Shown piece by piece: positions 1 through 9,251 of a stretch of DNA of 64,000 bases (its first letter is position 1; the number at the start of each line of letters is the position of its first letter). The DNA comes from Seminavis robusta (Eukaryota; Bacillariophyta; Bacillariophyceae; Naviculales; Naviculaceae), in contig CAICTM010000009.1 of assembly GCA_903772945.1 (NCBI GenBank), forward strand, positions 1 to 64,000. The letters are read 5' to 3'. The position numbers were made by a program, and so were the translations under genes. Below the pieces are notes generated by a model, which worked only from the letters and a program-made list of their open reading frames with translations, had not been told where the DNA came from and did not search any database.

Positions 1-1640
1 AAAGAGACTCAGGAAGATTTGATGCAACCATTTCTATCGCATCGATCATCTGAAACAGTCAACAAATCGGTTCAGCAAAACTCAAACATCCCTCATCCTA
101 CTAGCAGCCAAACCATCAGCCATCTCTCCTGCCCACGTAAGTACTTTCTATTTACCTTCTTCTGTTTGACAATGTTTGCCTTTCAAAATGGCACTCACCT
201 TCCTCTTTCGGACTTCAAGTTTTCAGAACTCCTTCACATGTCTTCCCAACACCCGACATCAACACGTCGTCGCAATCGAACCCCTACTTTCGCGGGTATC
301 AACAGCAAAAAGAAAAAGGCCGGCGGCAACAAAGCAAGAGGTCCTTCAACTCCTGTGAGTTCCACGCTGTAATTCCCAGCAACCTCAAGGAAAGACGAAG
401 AATACCCCTTCCCGGAATGTTCCTCAAGTTCACAGGCTTTTTTGAAAAGAAAGCTACCGGGTGTATGTACAACCGACGCAAAGACCACTCGTCAACGGCG
501 TTAAACCCAAAGACATGATTGCCTTTGTTCAAGCCCTCGCTGACAAGCAATGATCGAGTGGGTATTCAAATTGGTGGACCCGCTTCTGCTGATGGGGAAA
601 AGCTCCTAATGTACGAGGCCACCAACGGTACTGCTTATGACCAAAGAGGCTTTGTTATCATGTGCCCAGAGGTGAAGTTGACGGACAAACTGGTGAAAGT
701 TTCTACCCCAGTTCCCAACCCCAGAAATGGCCTTGAAGTGGTTCAATGAAACTTTAAACCGGCCTACATGCAATACGTGTACGACCCGGCAAGAGAAGGA
801 TGAACCCTACCTAGTTCTCGACGAACAGGACAAGTGTACAAGGTCCATGACACCTGGAGTGAGCTGATCACCCACTCCGACATCATGACCCACCTTGTGA
901 CGGATTCTTGGATCGATCAAGGCGAATACCGCACTGTATCCGAATTCCTCAAGGACGACAAGGGCATGTGTACTCTATTTGGCCTCGTGGTCAACTCCCG
1001 GCTTCACGTCTACGTCCGTTGATTTCACCAAAACAACCTTGGATGCATCGGATTCGGTCGCATGCGGGCCAACACTGGTGCCCGTCGCAACATTATTACA
1101 AGCCACTACGCACGCCACCATCCCCCGCCCCCACCTCTCTCCACCAGTTCGCCTTCAAGCTGCCACCCTGGCCCTTCCCCATGGTTTTACACTACCCCCC
1201 GCATGAACTTTAGGCCTTCTTGGGAACTCTTCTCGAAAGCACCAGCAGGAGAACGGTGGTAAGTCTTCCTACAGTAGCTTCCCGTATAAAATCCCCCGTG
1301 CCCTCATTTCACAATCCTCAATACTGACCTCCCAATATTATTCGCAAACCATTCCCAGTTCCAAGCAACCAAATACGTCATCTTCCCGTCCCACCTGTTC
1401 ACGAACCACGTCGGCCAAAGTGTCACCTGCGAATATCAGAATGATGACACTCCACAGGTATGAAGAAAGCTGCCGAACTTGCTCACGATCTATTACCGAA
1501 TACCCCAGTCCGACGAAGAGCGGGAAACAGAGGAAAAAGAAGACACCAAGCTCCCAGCGGAAGCGAGCCAACCCTCCACTTAACACACGTTGACTTCAAA
1601 ATTGCAAAACCTAAACCCTAAATATAAGCCACATGATTCA
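1..1640 (+). pseudogene. Degenerate coding remnant, family not recognised
   Basis: Several short plus-strand open stretches (about 370-540, 519-749, 834-1022 and 979-1206) lie one after another in different frames and read like protein: basic, then hydrophilic with conserved-looking words such as DSWIDQGEYRTVSEFLKDD. No single open frame spans them and no convincing GT-AG introns join them, so the stretch looks like an old, broken gene or a mobile-element passenger. I recognise no domain and see no terminal repeats. It could be the 3' part of a gene whose start lies left of the window. From about 1210 to 1640 I see nothing else. Confidence 0.35.
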
Positions 1641-1820
1641 TTCGATTCTATTCACCATTATCCTGTATTAGTAGACAAGTTAAACTAGTACTGGAAACGG
1701 AGACGACCCAGGGGGCATATGAATTTGTATCTTATTGTTGCTTTTATGCCCTGACCCCATTGACCACCGCACTGCCGCACAATTTGCGCCTTTTTCAGAA
1801 ACAAAGAGAGAGAGAGAGGC

Positions 1821-2759
1821 ATGGTGGATCTCCAGTACAACGAAGGAGCGTCCCTTCCGCCGAATGCTCCTGCATGGGCAGTCTCTGCAAGCGAGCGATT
1901 GAAGGATCGACGTGACAAGGGGATGCTGTTGGCAGAAGGTCCTCCCGAAGGAATCCAACGGATCTTGTTGCATTCGTGTTGTGCTCCGTGTTCCGGAGCC
2001 ATGGTGGAGGAGATGGTGTCGTACAAACAAGTGGAAGTGGTAGTCTTCTTTTACAATCCGAACATTCATCCTCGTCGAGAATACGAAATCCGCAAAGAAG
2101 AAAACAAACGCTTCTGTCAAGACTTGAACGTGGAATTCGTGGATTGCGACTACGACGCTGACAACTGGTACGAGAGGACCAAAGGGATGGAAATGGATCC
2201 CGAACGAGGCCGTCGTTGTACGGAATGCTTTGATATGAGGATGGAACGGACAGCGCTCTACGCTCACGAGAACCGATTTGACGCCATTGCCACAACCAAT
2301 GCAACCAGTCGATGGAAAGATTCACAGCAAGTCGATGCAGCGGGCACAAAAGCTGTAGCCGAGTACGAAAAATTGATCTACTACGCTCGGAATTGGCAGA
2401 CTGACGTCATGACGTTGAGAAAGTATCAAATCAGTGCCGACAACAAATTCTATAAACAAGAATATTGCGGATGCTCTTACAGCTTGAGGGACAGCAATGA
2501 ATGGAGAAAGGCCAATGGAATTCCTAAAATCAAAATTGGAGGAGAACAAGCAGGATTGGGAAACAGATACTTCTCCGATCCTCTTGCGGATGCTCTAGAA
2601 GAATCACAAGATGTCGTTGATGAATTCTTTCATCAAGCACAAGAAGTTGCTGCCGCAGGAGACTCCAAACAAGACAGAAAAAAGGCTCTGGAGACATACA
2701 AAGACCGACGCAAAAACCAAAAGGAAGCTGGAATTGAGTTTGGGTTAAACAACTGGTAG
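1821..2759 (+). CDS. queH: QueH-like epoxyqueuosine reductase
   Basis: The 312-residue product matches the QueH (DUF208) family, which in bacteria reduces epoxyqueuosine to queuosine in the wobble position of tRNAs with a GUN anticodon. Visible signatures in order are LHSCCAPCS near residue 50 (the Cys pair plus Cys of the metal site), FYNPNIHPRREYEIRKEEN, RRCTECFDMRMERTA near 134, TTNATSRWKDSQQVDAAG, and YKQEYCGCSYS near 215. This matches the family's Cys layout. A 50-residue N-terminal extension shows no obvious plastid or secretory presequence. The first ATG follows a GA-rich tract; the frame is uninterrupted and intronless. The C-terminus carries a basic, helical extra 70 residues. Family membership is firm. 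The function in a eukaryote, which normally salvages queuine rather than making it, is inferred. Confidence 0.88.
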   Translation: MVDLQYNEGASLPPNAPAWAVSASERLKDRRDKGMLLAEGPPEGIQRILLHSCCAPCSGAMVEEMVSYKQVEVVVFFYNPNIHPRREYEIRKEENKRFCQDLNVEFVDCDYDADNWYERTKGMEMDPERGRRCTECFDMRMERTALYAHENRFDAIATTNATSRWKDSQQVDAAGTKAVAEYEKLIYYARNWQTDVMTLRKYQISADNKFYKQEYCGCSYSLRDSNEWRKANGIPKIKIGGEQAGLGNRYFSDPLADALEESQDVVDEFFHQAQEVAAAGDSKQDRKKALETYKDRRKNQKEAGIEFGLNNW

Positions 2760-3120
2760 TACATACTCTCAACATGTTGATCAGCGACGTTATCTACAGT
2801 ACAACACTTCAATCAATAGACAGGAGTGGCATGTTTAAATGTACAATGCATTGGGGCAACACACAACACTGATAAGGAAGCTGCATGATCATAGCAACGA
2901 GTGACTGAACTAAGACAAATTATGCTGAGACAGCTCACAAACTAACAAATCGCCAACGAACAGGCTGGGCTCTGTTTTGGATGCATGGCTTGACTCTTTC
3001 ATCCCCCGTGGGAATCATCAGTGCTTACCGGTCCTGTACACCAGAGAGACTACGCTTCCACTATCTTTGGCAAAGCAAAAACCAATGCAAACTACATACG
3101 TATAGGGTGGGGTCAGATCA
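2760..3120. other. Intergenic, 3' ends of convergent genes
   Basis: Between the tail-to-tail QueH-like and dynamin-like genes. I see no gene, repeat or RNA here. Confidence 0.5.
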
Positions 3121-5751
3121 TCAGATGCTGCGATGCATTCGCTGGACGTCACGGAGCGAGTCACTCAGGCCGCGAATCTGACCGTCAAGCTCCTCAAGCC
3201 GCGAGTCAATGCCAGGGTCAGGACGGACGAGCTGGTTCCAATCGGCATCATTCACCCTCGCGATCAAAGTGCTTCGGATCGCTTCCTTGAAACCTTGGTA
3301 GAAATGATGATTCAGTTGAAACTTGAACACAAACAAGTTAAACTCCAGGAGTCCAACAATGTACTCAAATGAGCGCGTCAGAATCATCTCGGTTTCCTCC
3401 TTGGTTATCATCGCAGCACGTTCATCAGGCAAAAACGACTTCTTGGCCGTAGCGCGCTTACGATTCTCCTCTCGCAAAAACGTCTTGGCGGAGCTGCTAT
3501 TGTTCGTCGAGAACACGTTCAAACGGTTCTTGATACTCTCCATCCAACCCTTCGTTTCATTCTCCTCGACGTCTTCGTCTGCCGGGATGAACTTATCTCC
3601 ACGCTTCACGTAGTGGTTTTGAGTCATGTCCACCGAGATACGCTTGCATTGAAAGGTTGGAAGGTTTGGATCAATGGAGGAGTACATTGGCTCCATGGAC
3701 GAATGAACTTCTCCCGAAACTTTGAGCATCAATTCCCACAACATCTCATTGAATTCATTCTCAAGGAACCGCTCCAAACCAACTGGTAGAAGCTTGAACT
3801 CAGCGGAATACTTTTCGCCTTGCTTGACATCTTCCATAGCAATGCTGAACAGACGGCGGAAGATACAACCAATGTGTTTGATGAGGTAGTTCAGACCAGG
3901 GTGAGACACATCTTTCAAGCACACACGCGTAATCTCAACCATGGCACGTTCCCAGTTCTCGTGCTGGAGGCCGCCGCTAAGGAATCCTGTGACATTTGCA
4001 ACCTTGTCCTTGAGCTGGTAAGGGTCAGGCAACGCATCAATCATAATGACACGGAAGAACTCCAAAGCCCTTTGGTATTGTTTTCCGCCCAGAAATTTTT
4101 CATTCGGACAGATCTCCGGAGGGAATTCCTCTAGTTTCGAGACACGGTCACGCCAATGGTTTTCTTTCTGGCTGTGAAAGTTCAACTCCTTGGAGCACCA
4201 ATCAGAGTCTTCTTCCTCATCAATTTCGTCCTCGAGCGTCTGGAGCTTGCCTGGAAACTTGAGAGAGATGGCCAAGTCACCATCAAGATAGGATTCCATG
4301 CGTTTTTGGATATGATACAGCATGTGGCTTACGATGTTTCGAAGGTTTTGAGCATCATTGAACTTTTTACGGTCCAACAAGGTCTTCTGCTCTGCATTGC
4401 ACCTGTCTAGATCAGCTCTCAGAGAGTTCAAGACCTCTGGGAGTCTCTCGATCGTGTCCTTTAGCATGATCTCTCTCATGGTCTTCTTTGCCGTTTCAAA
4501 TCGAAGACGCTTGGAAACCTCCTGGTTCAGTGGCATCTCGGAGCCTCCATTGTCTAAATTGAAGCGTTCATGCCCTTCAAGCCACATTTCAAACTTGTCC
4601 TTTTCGAATTCGTCCGCGTCTCCAATGAGTTTCATGCGATTAGTGAAGAGTTTCTCGGGCGGCAGGTCTTCTCGATCCAAAGTGGGGGTGATGATCATAT
4701 ATGGGAAGCACCGATTTTATAAAAAACGAACCTGGTTACTTAGGGATAAGGCAGGGACCCAAGGTCGGAGGTCTGACCGCCGGTCTGTGTAGAACTCTGT
4801 ACAGTACTACTACAGACCACGGTATCAAATACAAAACCTGCCGGTTCGTTCCTGATGAAATTCATCGAAGAACTCGTTTGCCTTCGTGGCAGTTCTGGCA
4901 TCGTCGAGCTGCTTGTCGAACTTTGTCATTAGGAATGTGGCATCCTTGATCCATTTCTTACGTCCTCCAAGGCTTTCGTCACAGAAATTCAAGATAGGAT
5001 TGGTGGCAAACTCCTTTGGTTCAAGCAAGACGCAAAGCTTGGTGTTTGGCTTGCGCATCTCGCTTCGCAATATGGTCTTGATCTCTTCACGGTTGTCTTT
5101 CCCAGTGCTCTGGTTGGAGATGATTCCCGGCGTATCCACGAATCTCATGTTCTGAACATTGGAGGATCGGTATACCAGATAGATGGGTTTGGTACTGAAT
5201 CGATCTTCTGATCCAAGGTTTTTGTTGAAATCGGTGATCCTCTTGAATACGTCCTCGACAGGGACGTCTTTCCCATGGTAAGCTTCAGGAAGTTCTTCGC
5301 CGTACAACTCACATGTCGGGTTACGACAGTTGCTATCATGAATGCAAGTACAGTCGAGTGGGCAACGTGTGCCTGTACCTTGCTGCACAATGTTAAGTGC
5401 CGAGCCCAAGAAGCGCTCCATGATGGTGGACTTTCCTGCGGACTGCATCCCACACAATACAAACGTCATGAATGGGGCAGGGCGCTTGAGATTCTCTTGA
5501 TACACCTTGTTCACTTTTGCGACGAACCGGAGCAAGTCATCTTCATTACGACTAAGCAACACAGCGAACCGATCGTCATCTTCCCCGAGGCCTCCTCCCT
5601 GTTGGGGGGGCCCGGTGGTCTTTACGTCCTTTGCCTTTCTACTGTCTCGGAGCTTACGACGCTCCTCTCTCGTCATCACGAGCCCTGACCCTTGAAGAGA
5701 AGAGTTGTATTGGAGGTCGTTTGGGTCTTCATTGTCTTCAAGTTCGGTCAT
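3121..5751 (-). CDS. Dynamin-family GTPase, interrupted by a 132-bp insert
   Basis: Two exon-like blocks, 5751 to about 4849 and about 4716 to 3121, encode a large dynamin-like GTPase that would act in membrane fission or remodelling. The first block carries the P-loop GMQSAGKST, the G3 motif VDTPGII and the G4 motif TKFD. The second has the stalk region beginning CFPYMIITPTL and a helical C-terminal effector-like end. The start is placed at the M of MTELEDNEDPN because the upstream in-frame extension to 5985 is not protein-like. The two blocks are in the same frame only if bases of about 4717-4848 are removed, yet that segment has no usable GT-AG boundaries and carries inverted ends (see findings). 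Either it is spliced unusually or this copy is disrupted. Total would be about 830 residues. Confidence 0.8.
4717..4848 (-). mobile_element. 132-bp insert with inverted ends in the dynamin gene
   Basis: On the minus strand the insert begins CGAACCGGCAGG and ends CCAGGTTCGTTTTTTATAA. With the flanking GAA, the termini form an inverted repeat (GAACGAACC against GGTTCGTTT). Removing about 132 nt restores FHQE-NRCFPYMII in frame. There is no AG between the last in-frame stop of the insert (TAA at 4717-4719) and the conserved CFPY, so ordinary GT-AG splicing cannot restore the frame. It could be a small MITE or introner-like element, or a non-canonical intron. Exact ends are ambiguous by one to three bases. 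Confidence 0.55.
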
Positions 5752-6526
5752 GTTGGGAAGCCCACCTTGATGACGAACTACCGATACGCACCCAAGAGTG
5801 CGACAAAGTGAGTTTGCAATACAGTGAGCCGATGAATAGCTGCGTTGATGTGCAAGACAGTGAGCCAAGAACAACAAGCTGCGAGTAAACCAAAAGATAT
5901 CAAGAGCAAGGTCCTGTGTGATACGAGTACCAACAAGGGAGCAATTACAGAGTGTATGATACGACTTGGCATTGCATCCTGGCAAATGGATTCGTGTGAA
6001 GCGATCTTTTTAAGCTGCAACATGCCAACGTAGGCATTAGCCATGCGGTACGTACCATAGCTGGGCTCCGACCTTCTTGCCCCGAATATTTCATGCTCGT
6101 GTACCCATAGTAGAGGCGAATGAAACATGTTGGTGCTGACACCGAAAACTGGTCTGGCAGTTTGGAAAGGTACGAATGAACGGCTCGAAGAGCTACCCGT
6201 GTTCTCTAGCTAGCTAGAGCAGCACAGGCACCGTCCGAGCGATTGAATCATTCGATTCGATTCTGATCAAGCAAAGATTTAGATTTCTAAAGTAGTATGA
6301 AGCTGTCTTATAGCCGTAACGGGGGGGAGAGAGTGTTTGCTATTGGAGAAACTCGGAAAGGTGAAGCCCATGAGCTCATACCGGGGTACCTGGTAGCTAC
6401 GATGGATCCATACCGGGAACCTAGCAATAGCTTTACTGGTCGTTTCTCTGCAAAACCAGTCTGGTCATTTTGAGCTCGTGCAGAAGAGCAACGAAAATTT
6501 GTTTTGATGATCTTCTACTGTGATGG
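5752..6526. other. Intergenic, dynamin promoter side
   Basis: Upstream of the dynamin-like gene and downstream of the small minus-strand gene. It contains a short TAGCTAGCTAG stretch near 6208. The open frames here are not protein-like. Confidence 0.4.
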
Positions 6527-6892
6527 CTAGTAACGGAGCTCCTCGATGATGGAGGTTCCACTGCTTTTGTCTCCACTCGTCCACTGCCATCGTTCATGGA
6601 ATCGGACTCTTCCATCAGTCAATATCTCAATGGTGGAACGACATTGCCCCGTCATCATTTCATTTTTCATATTGACATGATTGTACCGAAAGTCTAAGGA
6701 ACCATCAGGTAGCATGAGCCCCGTAAGAGTCCCAAATCGAATGGATCCTCCCGCGTAAGTTGCCCAAATGAGATCTTGTTTATGGTGGTAGTGAAATATC
6801 GTTTGATCGCTGACCTCTCCCGTCCCAGTGTTGTCTACGGCACCAAACCGTCGTCCCTCCAAGCTTATCGATGGTTTCTCGGAGTCGGCCAT
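6527..6892 (-). CDS. Small bacterial-type conserved protein (n-acetylglutamate-synthase-like label)
   Basis: The 121-residue product (from MADSEKP; an upstream in-frame ATG at 6919 would add 9 residues) matches a compact beta-rich family common in Bacteroidetes and other bacteria. Database labels often call that family n-acetylglutamate synthase, without strong functional proof. Recognisable stretches are LEGRRFGAVDNTGTGEVSD, TIFHYHHKQDLIWATYAGG, IRFGTL, RYNHVN, MMTGQCRST and ERWQWTSGDKSSGTS. It is intronless and has no targeting signal. I recognise the family but give no biochemical role. Its bacterial look suggests transfer, but that is an inference. Confidence 0.7.
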   Translation of the reverse strand: MADSEKPSISLEGRRFGAVDNTGTGEVSDQTIFHYHHKQDLIWATYAGGSIRFGTLTGLMLPDGSLDFRYNHVNMKNEMMTGQCRSTIEILTDGRVRFHERWQWTSGDKSSGTSIIEELRY

Positions 6893-7220
6893 CGTTTGCG
6901 TTCTGCTCCTTTTGCACAATCATCATTCAGCATTCAGGTTTATTGGCCGTTTGCCACGTCCACACGGGCCGTTGTTCGACGTGAGGAGCGGGAGGTCGGC
7001 ATGTGGTGAATCGCGAACGCGTTTGAAGCCTATTTCCAACTAGAGTAGATCCGGAAGATCTTCGCTCTCGCGCGCATGTTTGCATCCAAGAGCCACAAAA
7101 TGAATTTAGTTCAGAAAAACGGCAAACTCCACCACTTTCAAGCTTGGGTTTGACTACTGGTACTCGTTCTCGTTCACCAAGCTAAGTTGGTCTGATCTCA
7201 TTGTTGCGCATCCTTTCATC
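6893..7220. promoter_or_regulatory. Divergent promoter interval
   Basis: About 330 bp separate the head-to-head small bacterial-type gene (-) and the secreted hydrolase-like gene (+). The interval must hold both start regions. I see no clear TATA box or repeat. Confidence 0.35.
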
Positions 7221-8609
7221 ATGAGGCGCCTTTCATTTTTATCTCAAACACACTCGTGTTGGCTCTATGGGTTGATGCTATTGATGGGCCTGGCGCCGAC
7301 GCTGGTGGATGCACAGCCAATTTTCTACGCGGCGCAAAACCCCCAGGCGTTTAATGCATTGGCTACAGGTGTCAACAACATTGATGTCGTCCACGTAGAC
7401 GACTCCTATTGGGCATGGATTACCAGAGATAATCCGCGAAACGTTGGCCTCATCTGGTATACGGAGCTCTGGTACGATGAACGTGCCTATTCCCCGATTA
7501 TGCAACGGGTGGCCAGCTCGAGATACCCTGTGTTCCTCTTGGATATTCCTTTGAGCATGCCATTCTTGTCACCTTTTCGAGGGGATACAGTCTTGCGAGA
7601 CTATCCTGAGATTGATACCTGGGTGGTTGGGGGGCATGGCATTGGAGGGGCTATGGCTTCCATCTTTGCTCAGCGACGACGAGAGGAAGGAGTGGATGGA
7701 CTTGGCTTGTTTGGATCTTATCCGTTTCCCATATTCAATGACCAATCTTTGACCGACATAAAGGCCGTAAGTGTATGGGGAAACCAAGATGGAAAAACAA
7801 AGCGCGTTCAGTGGGAAGATGGCCGAAGATATCTGCCACGCACCGCCAAGTTCATTGAAGTGGATGGCGCCAACCACTCGCAAATGGCCAGGCTACAAGT
7901 GGACCTGGTAAACGGCGACAACGCTCCTGTGAACATGACCAGAGATCAACAAGAAACAATTGTTGTGGAAAACATACTTAATCTTTTGGAATGGGTTCAG
8001 TCGGGGACGCGACAGCCAACCGACAATCCTTCAAGGTCTCCCACTGTATCCCCATCAGCTGCACCAACTCCGTCGCCTTCCTTCCGACCCACAGTATCTC
8101 CGTCCGTCATTCCCACTACAGTGCCATCCCTGGCGCCTACCCTGTCGAATGCTCCTTCATCCAACCCCACAATTTCTATGATGCCTACCCTTTTGACCGT
8201 CAGAATCATTCCGTCCCGATTTGGCTACGGACTGGACATTGAAGCTGGCATCCGAGAAGCAACAGATGCAGAAGTTGAAGGACTGCTAGACGAAACGGAG
8301 GATTTCTACGAGGATATGTTCACGACAGTGTTCCCAGGGAACAACTTGTTGTCGGTCGAGATCACGAACGTTGAAGAGATCTATCAACCCGAGATTCCCC
8401 GGTTACCTTACGTATTTGATTTTGATGTCGTTGTATCGTTTGCGGACAACGACGACAACAGCCCGACGGACGGAGATTTGTTTACTTTGATGGTGGCCTA
8501 CAACGAGAACAGTTACATTGCAGAGTATGTGCACGAGGCAGAACCAGAAGACAGTATCTTTCGCGAAACAGCTGACACCGAATTTGCGCAAAGGGGAGGT
8601 GTTGTGTAA
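7221..8609 (+). CDS. Secreted alpha/beta-hydrolase-like protein with PTS-rich linker, catalytic Ser missing
   Basis: 462 residues. A signal peptide (residues 1-32, hydrophobic core WLYGLMLLMGLAPTLVDA) is followed by an alpha/beta-hydrolase domain of the Abhydrolase_5 type (about 35-255). It keeps the nucleophile-elbow strand VVGGHGIGGAMAS, the acid-loop WGNQDG and the histidine motif DGANHSQM. The elbow reads H-G-I-G where active relatives have H-S-L/M-G, so the nucleophile is Gly. Residues 265-325 are a Pro/Thr/Ser linker of PTxSP repeats, typical of diatom secreted or cell-wall proteins. Then comes a C-terminal domain of about 130 acidic residues that I do not recognise. The frame is intronless. 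It probably acts outside the cell as a binding or structural protein; the enzyme role is doubtful. Confidence 0.75.
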   Translation: MRRLSFLSQTHSCWLYGLMLLMGLAPTLVDAQPIFYAAQNPQAFNALATGVNNIDVVHVDDSYWAWITRDNPRNVGLIWYTELWYDERAYSPIMQRVASSRYPVFLLDIPLSMPFLSPFRGDTVLRDYPEIDTWVVGGHGIGGAMASIFAQRRREEGVDGLGLFGSYPFPIFNDQSLTDIKAVSVWGNQDGKTKRVQWEDGRRYLPRTAKFIEVDGANHSQMARLQVDLVNGDNAPVNMTRDQQETIVVENILNLLEWVQSGTRQPTDNPSRSPTVSPSAAPTPSPSFRPTVSPSVIPTTVPSLAPTLSNAPSSNPTISMMPTLLTVRIIPSRFGYGLDIEAGIREATDAEVEGLLDETEDFYEDMFTTVFPGNNLLSVEITNVEEIYQPEIPRLPYVFDFDVVVSFADNDDNSPTDGDLFTLMVAYNENSYIAEYVHEAEPEDSIFRETADTEFAQRGGVV

Positions 8610-9251
8610 TTCCTTCCGTCCCACCTTTCTTCTTGGAAGGAACCTGGCCTGCTTTTGCCATCGTCAAGGCAAACCACTGCATCTCGCAAGCAAGCAAGCA
8701 AGCAACCAGTGAAGTAATGACGATGAGGGGGGTCAAGCTTGCGAGAAACCTATCCATACATAAAAGCAACTGGCAATAGTAGCCTATATATTTACGTGTA
8801 TCTTCGTCCCATCCTGGTACAGCACTTTGACATCAGCACGGTCTCGGCTAGCGAAATTACGAAAGAGCAAGGAAACACACGTCCGTAGTAAAGCTCAACC
8901 AAGGAGCAAGGAAACAACACATGGCATACACGATTCTTTAACTTTTAACACTGAAATTATCCCATTTGGCCTCATGCCAGCTGAGGAATGAATGAAACAA
9001 TGACAATGACGCAACTGACACCTTCGGACACCCGCCATGCTTTCGTTCCATCCGCGTTCCAATTCTTTCTTTTTAATAGTATTCTCAAACTCTCTCTCTC
9101 GACCACCGCCTCTTTCTCAAAACCAACCCGCAAATACCAACGGAGAACGGACCAGAAAACTTGCCTCCATAATGATGCTTCCGACGCACTCTTACGGAAA
9201 GGAAACGGTGATTGGTGGTGGCCAGAACGAAGCAAACTCAACACAATGCGT
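8610..9251. other. Intergenic between convergent genes
   Basis: Contains an AAGCAAGCAAGCAAGCAA tetranucleotide run near 8687-8706. I see no gene. Confidence 0.45.

Noticed and set aside
4712-4838. Ordinary GT-AG intron in the dynamin gene (donor GGCAG|GTTTTG with acceptor AACCAG|GTTCG or CTAAG|TAACC)
   Set aside because: The first join shifts the frame into a stop; the second reaches an in-frame TAA before the conserved CFPYMII.
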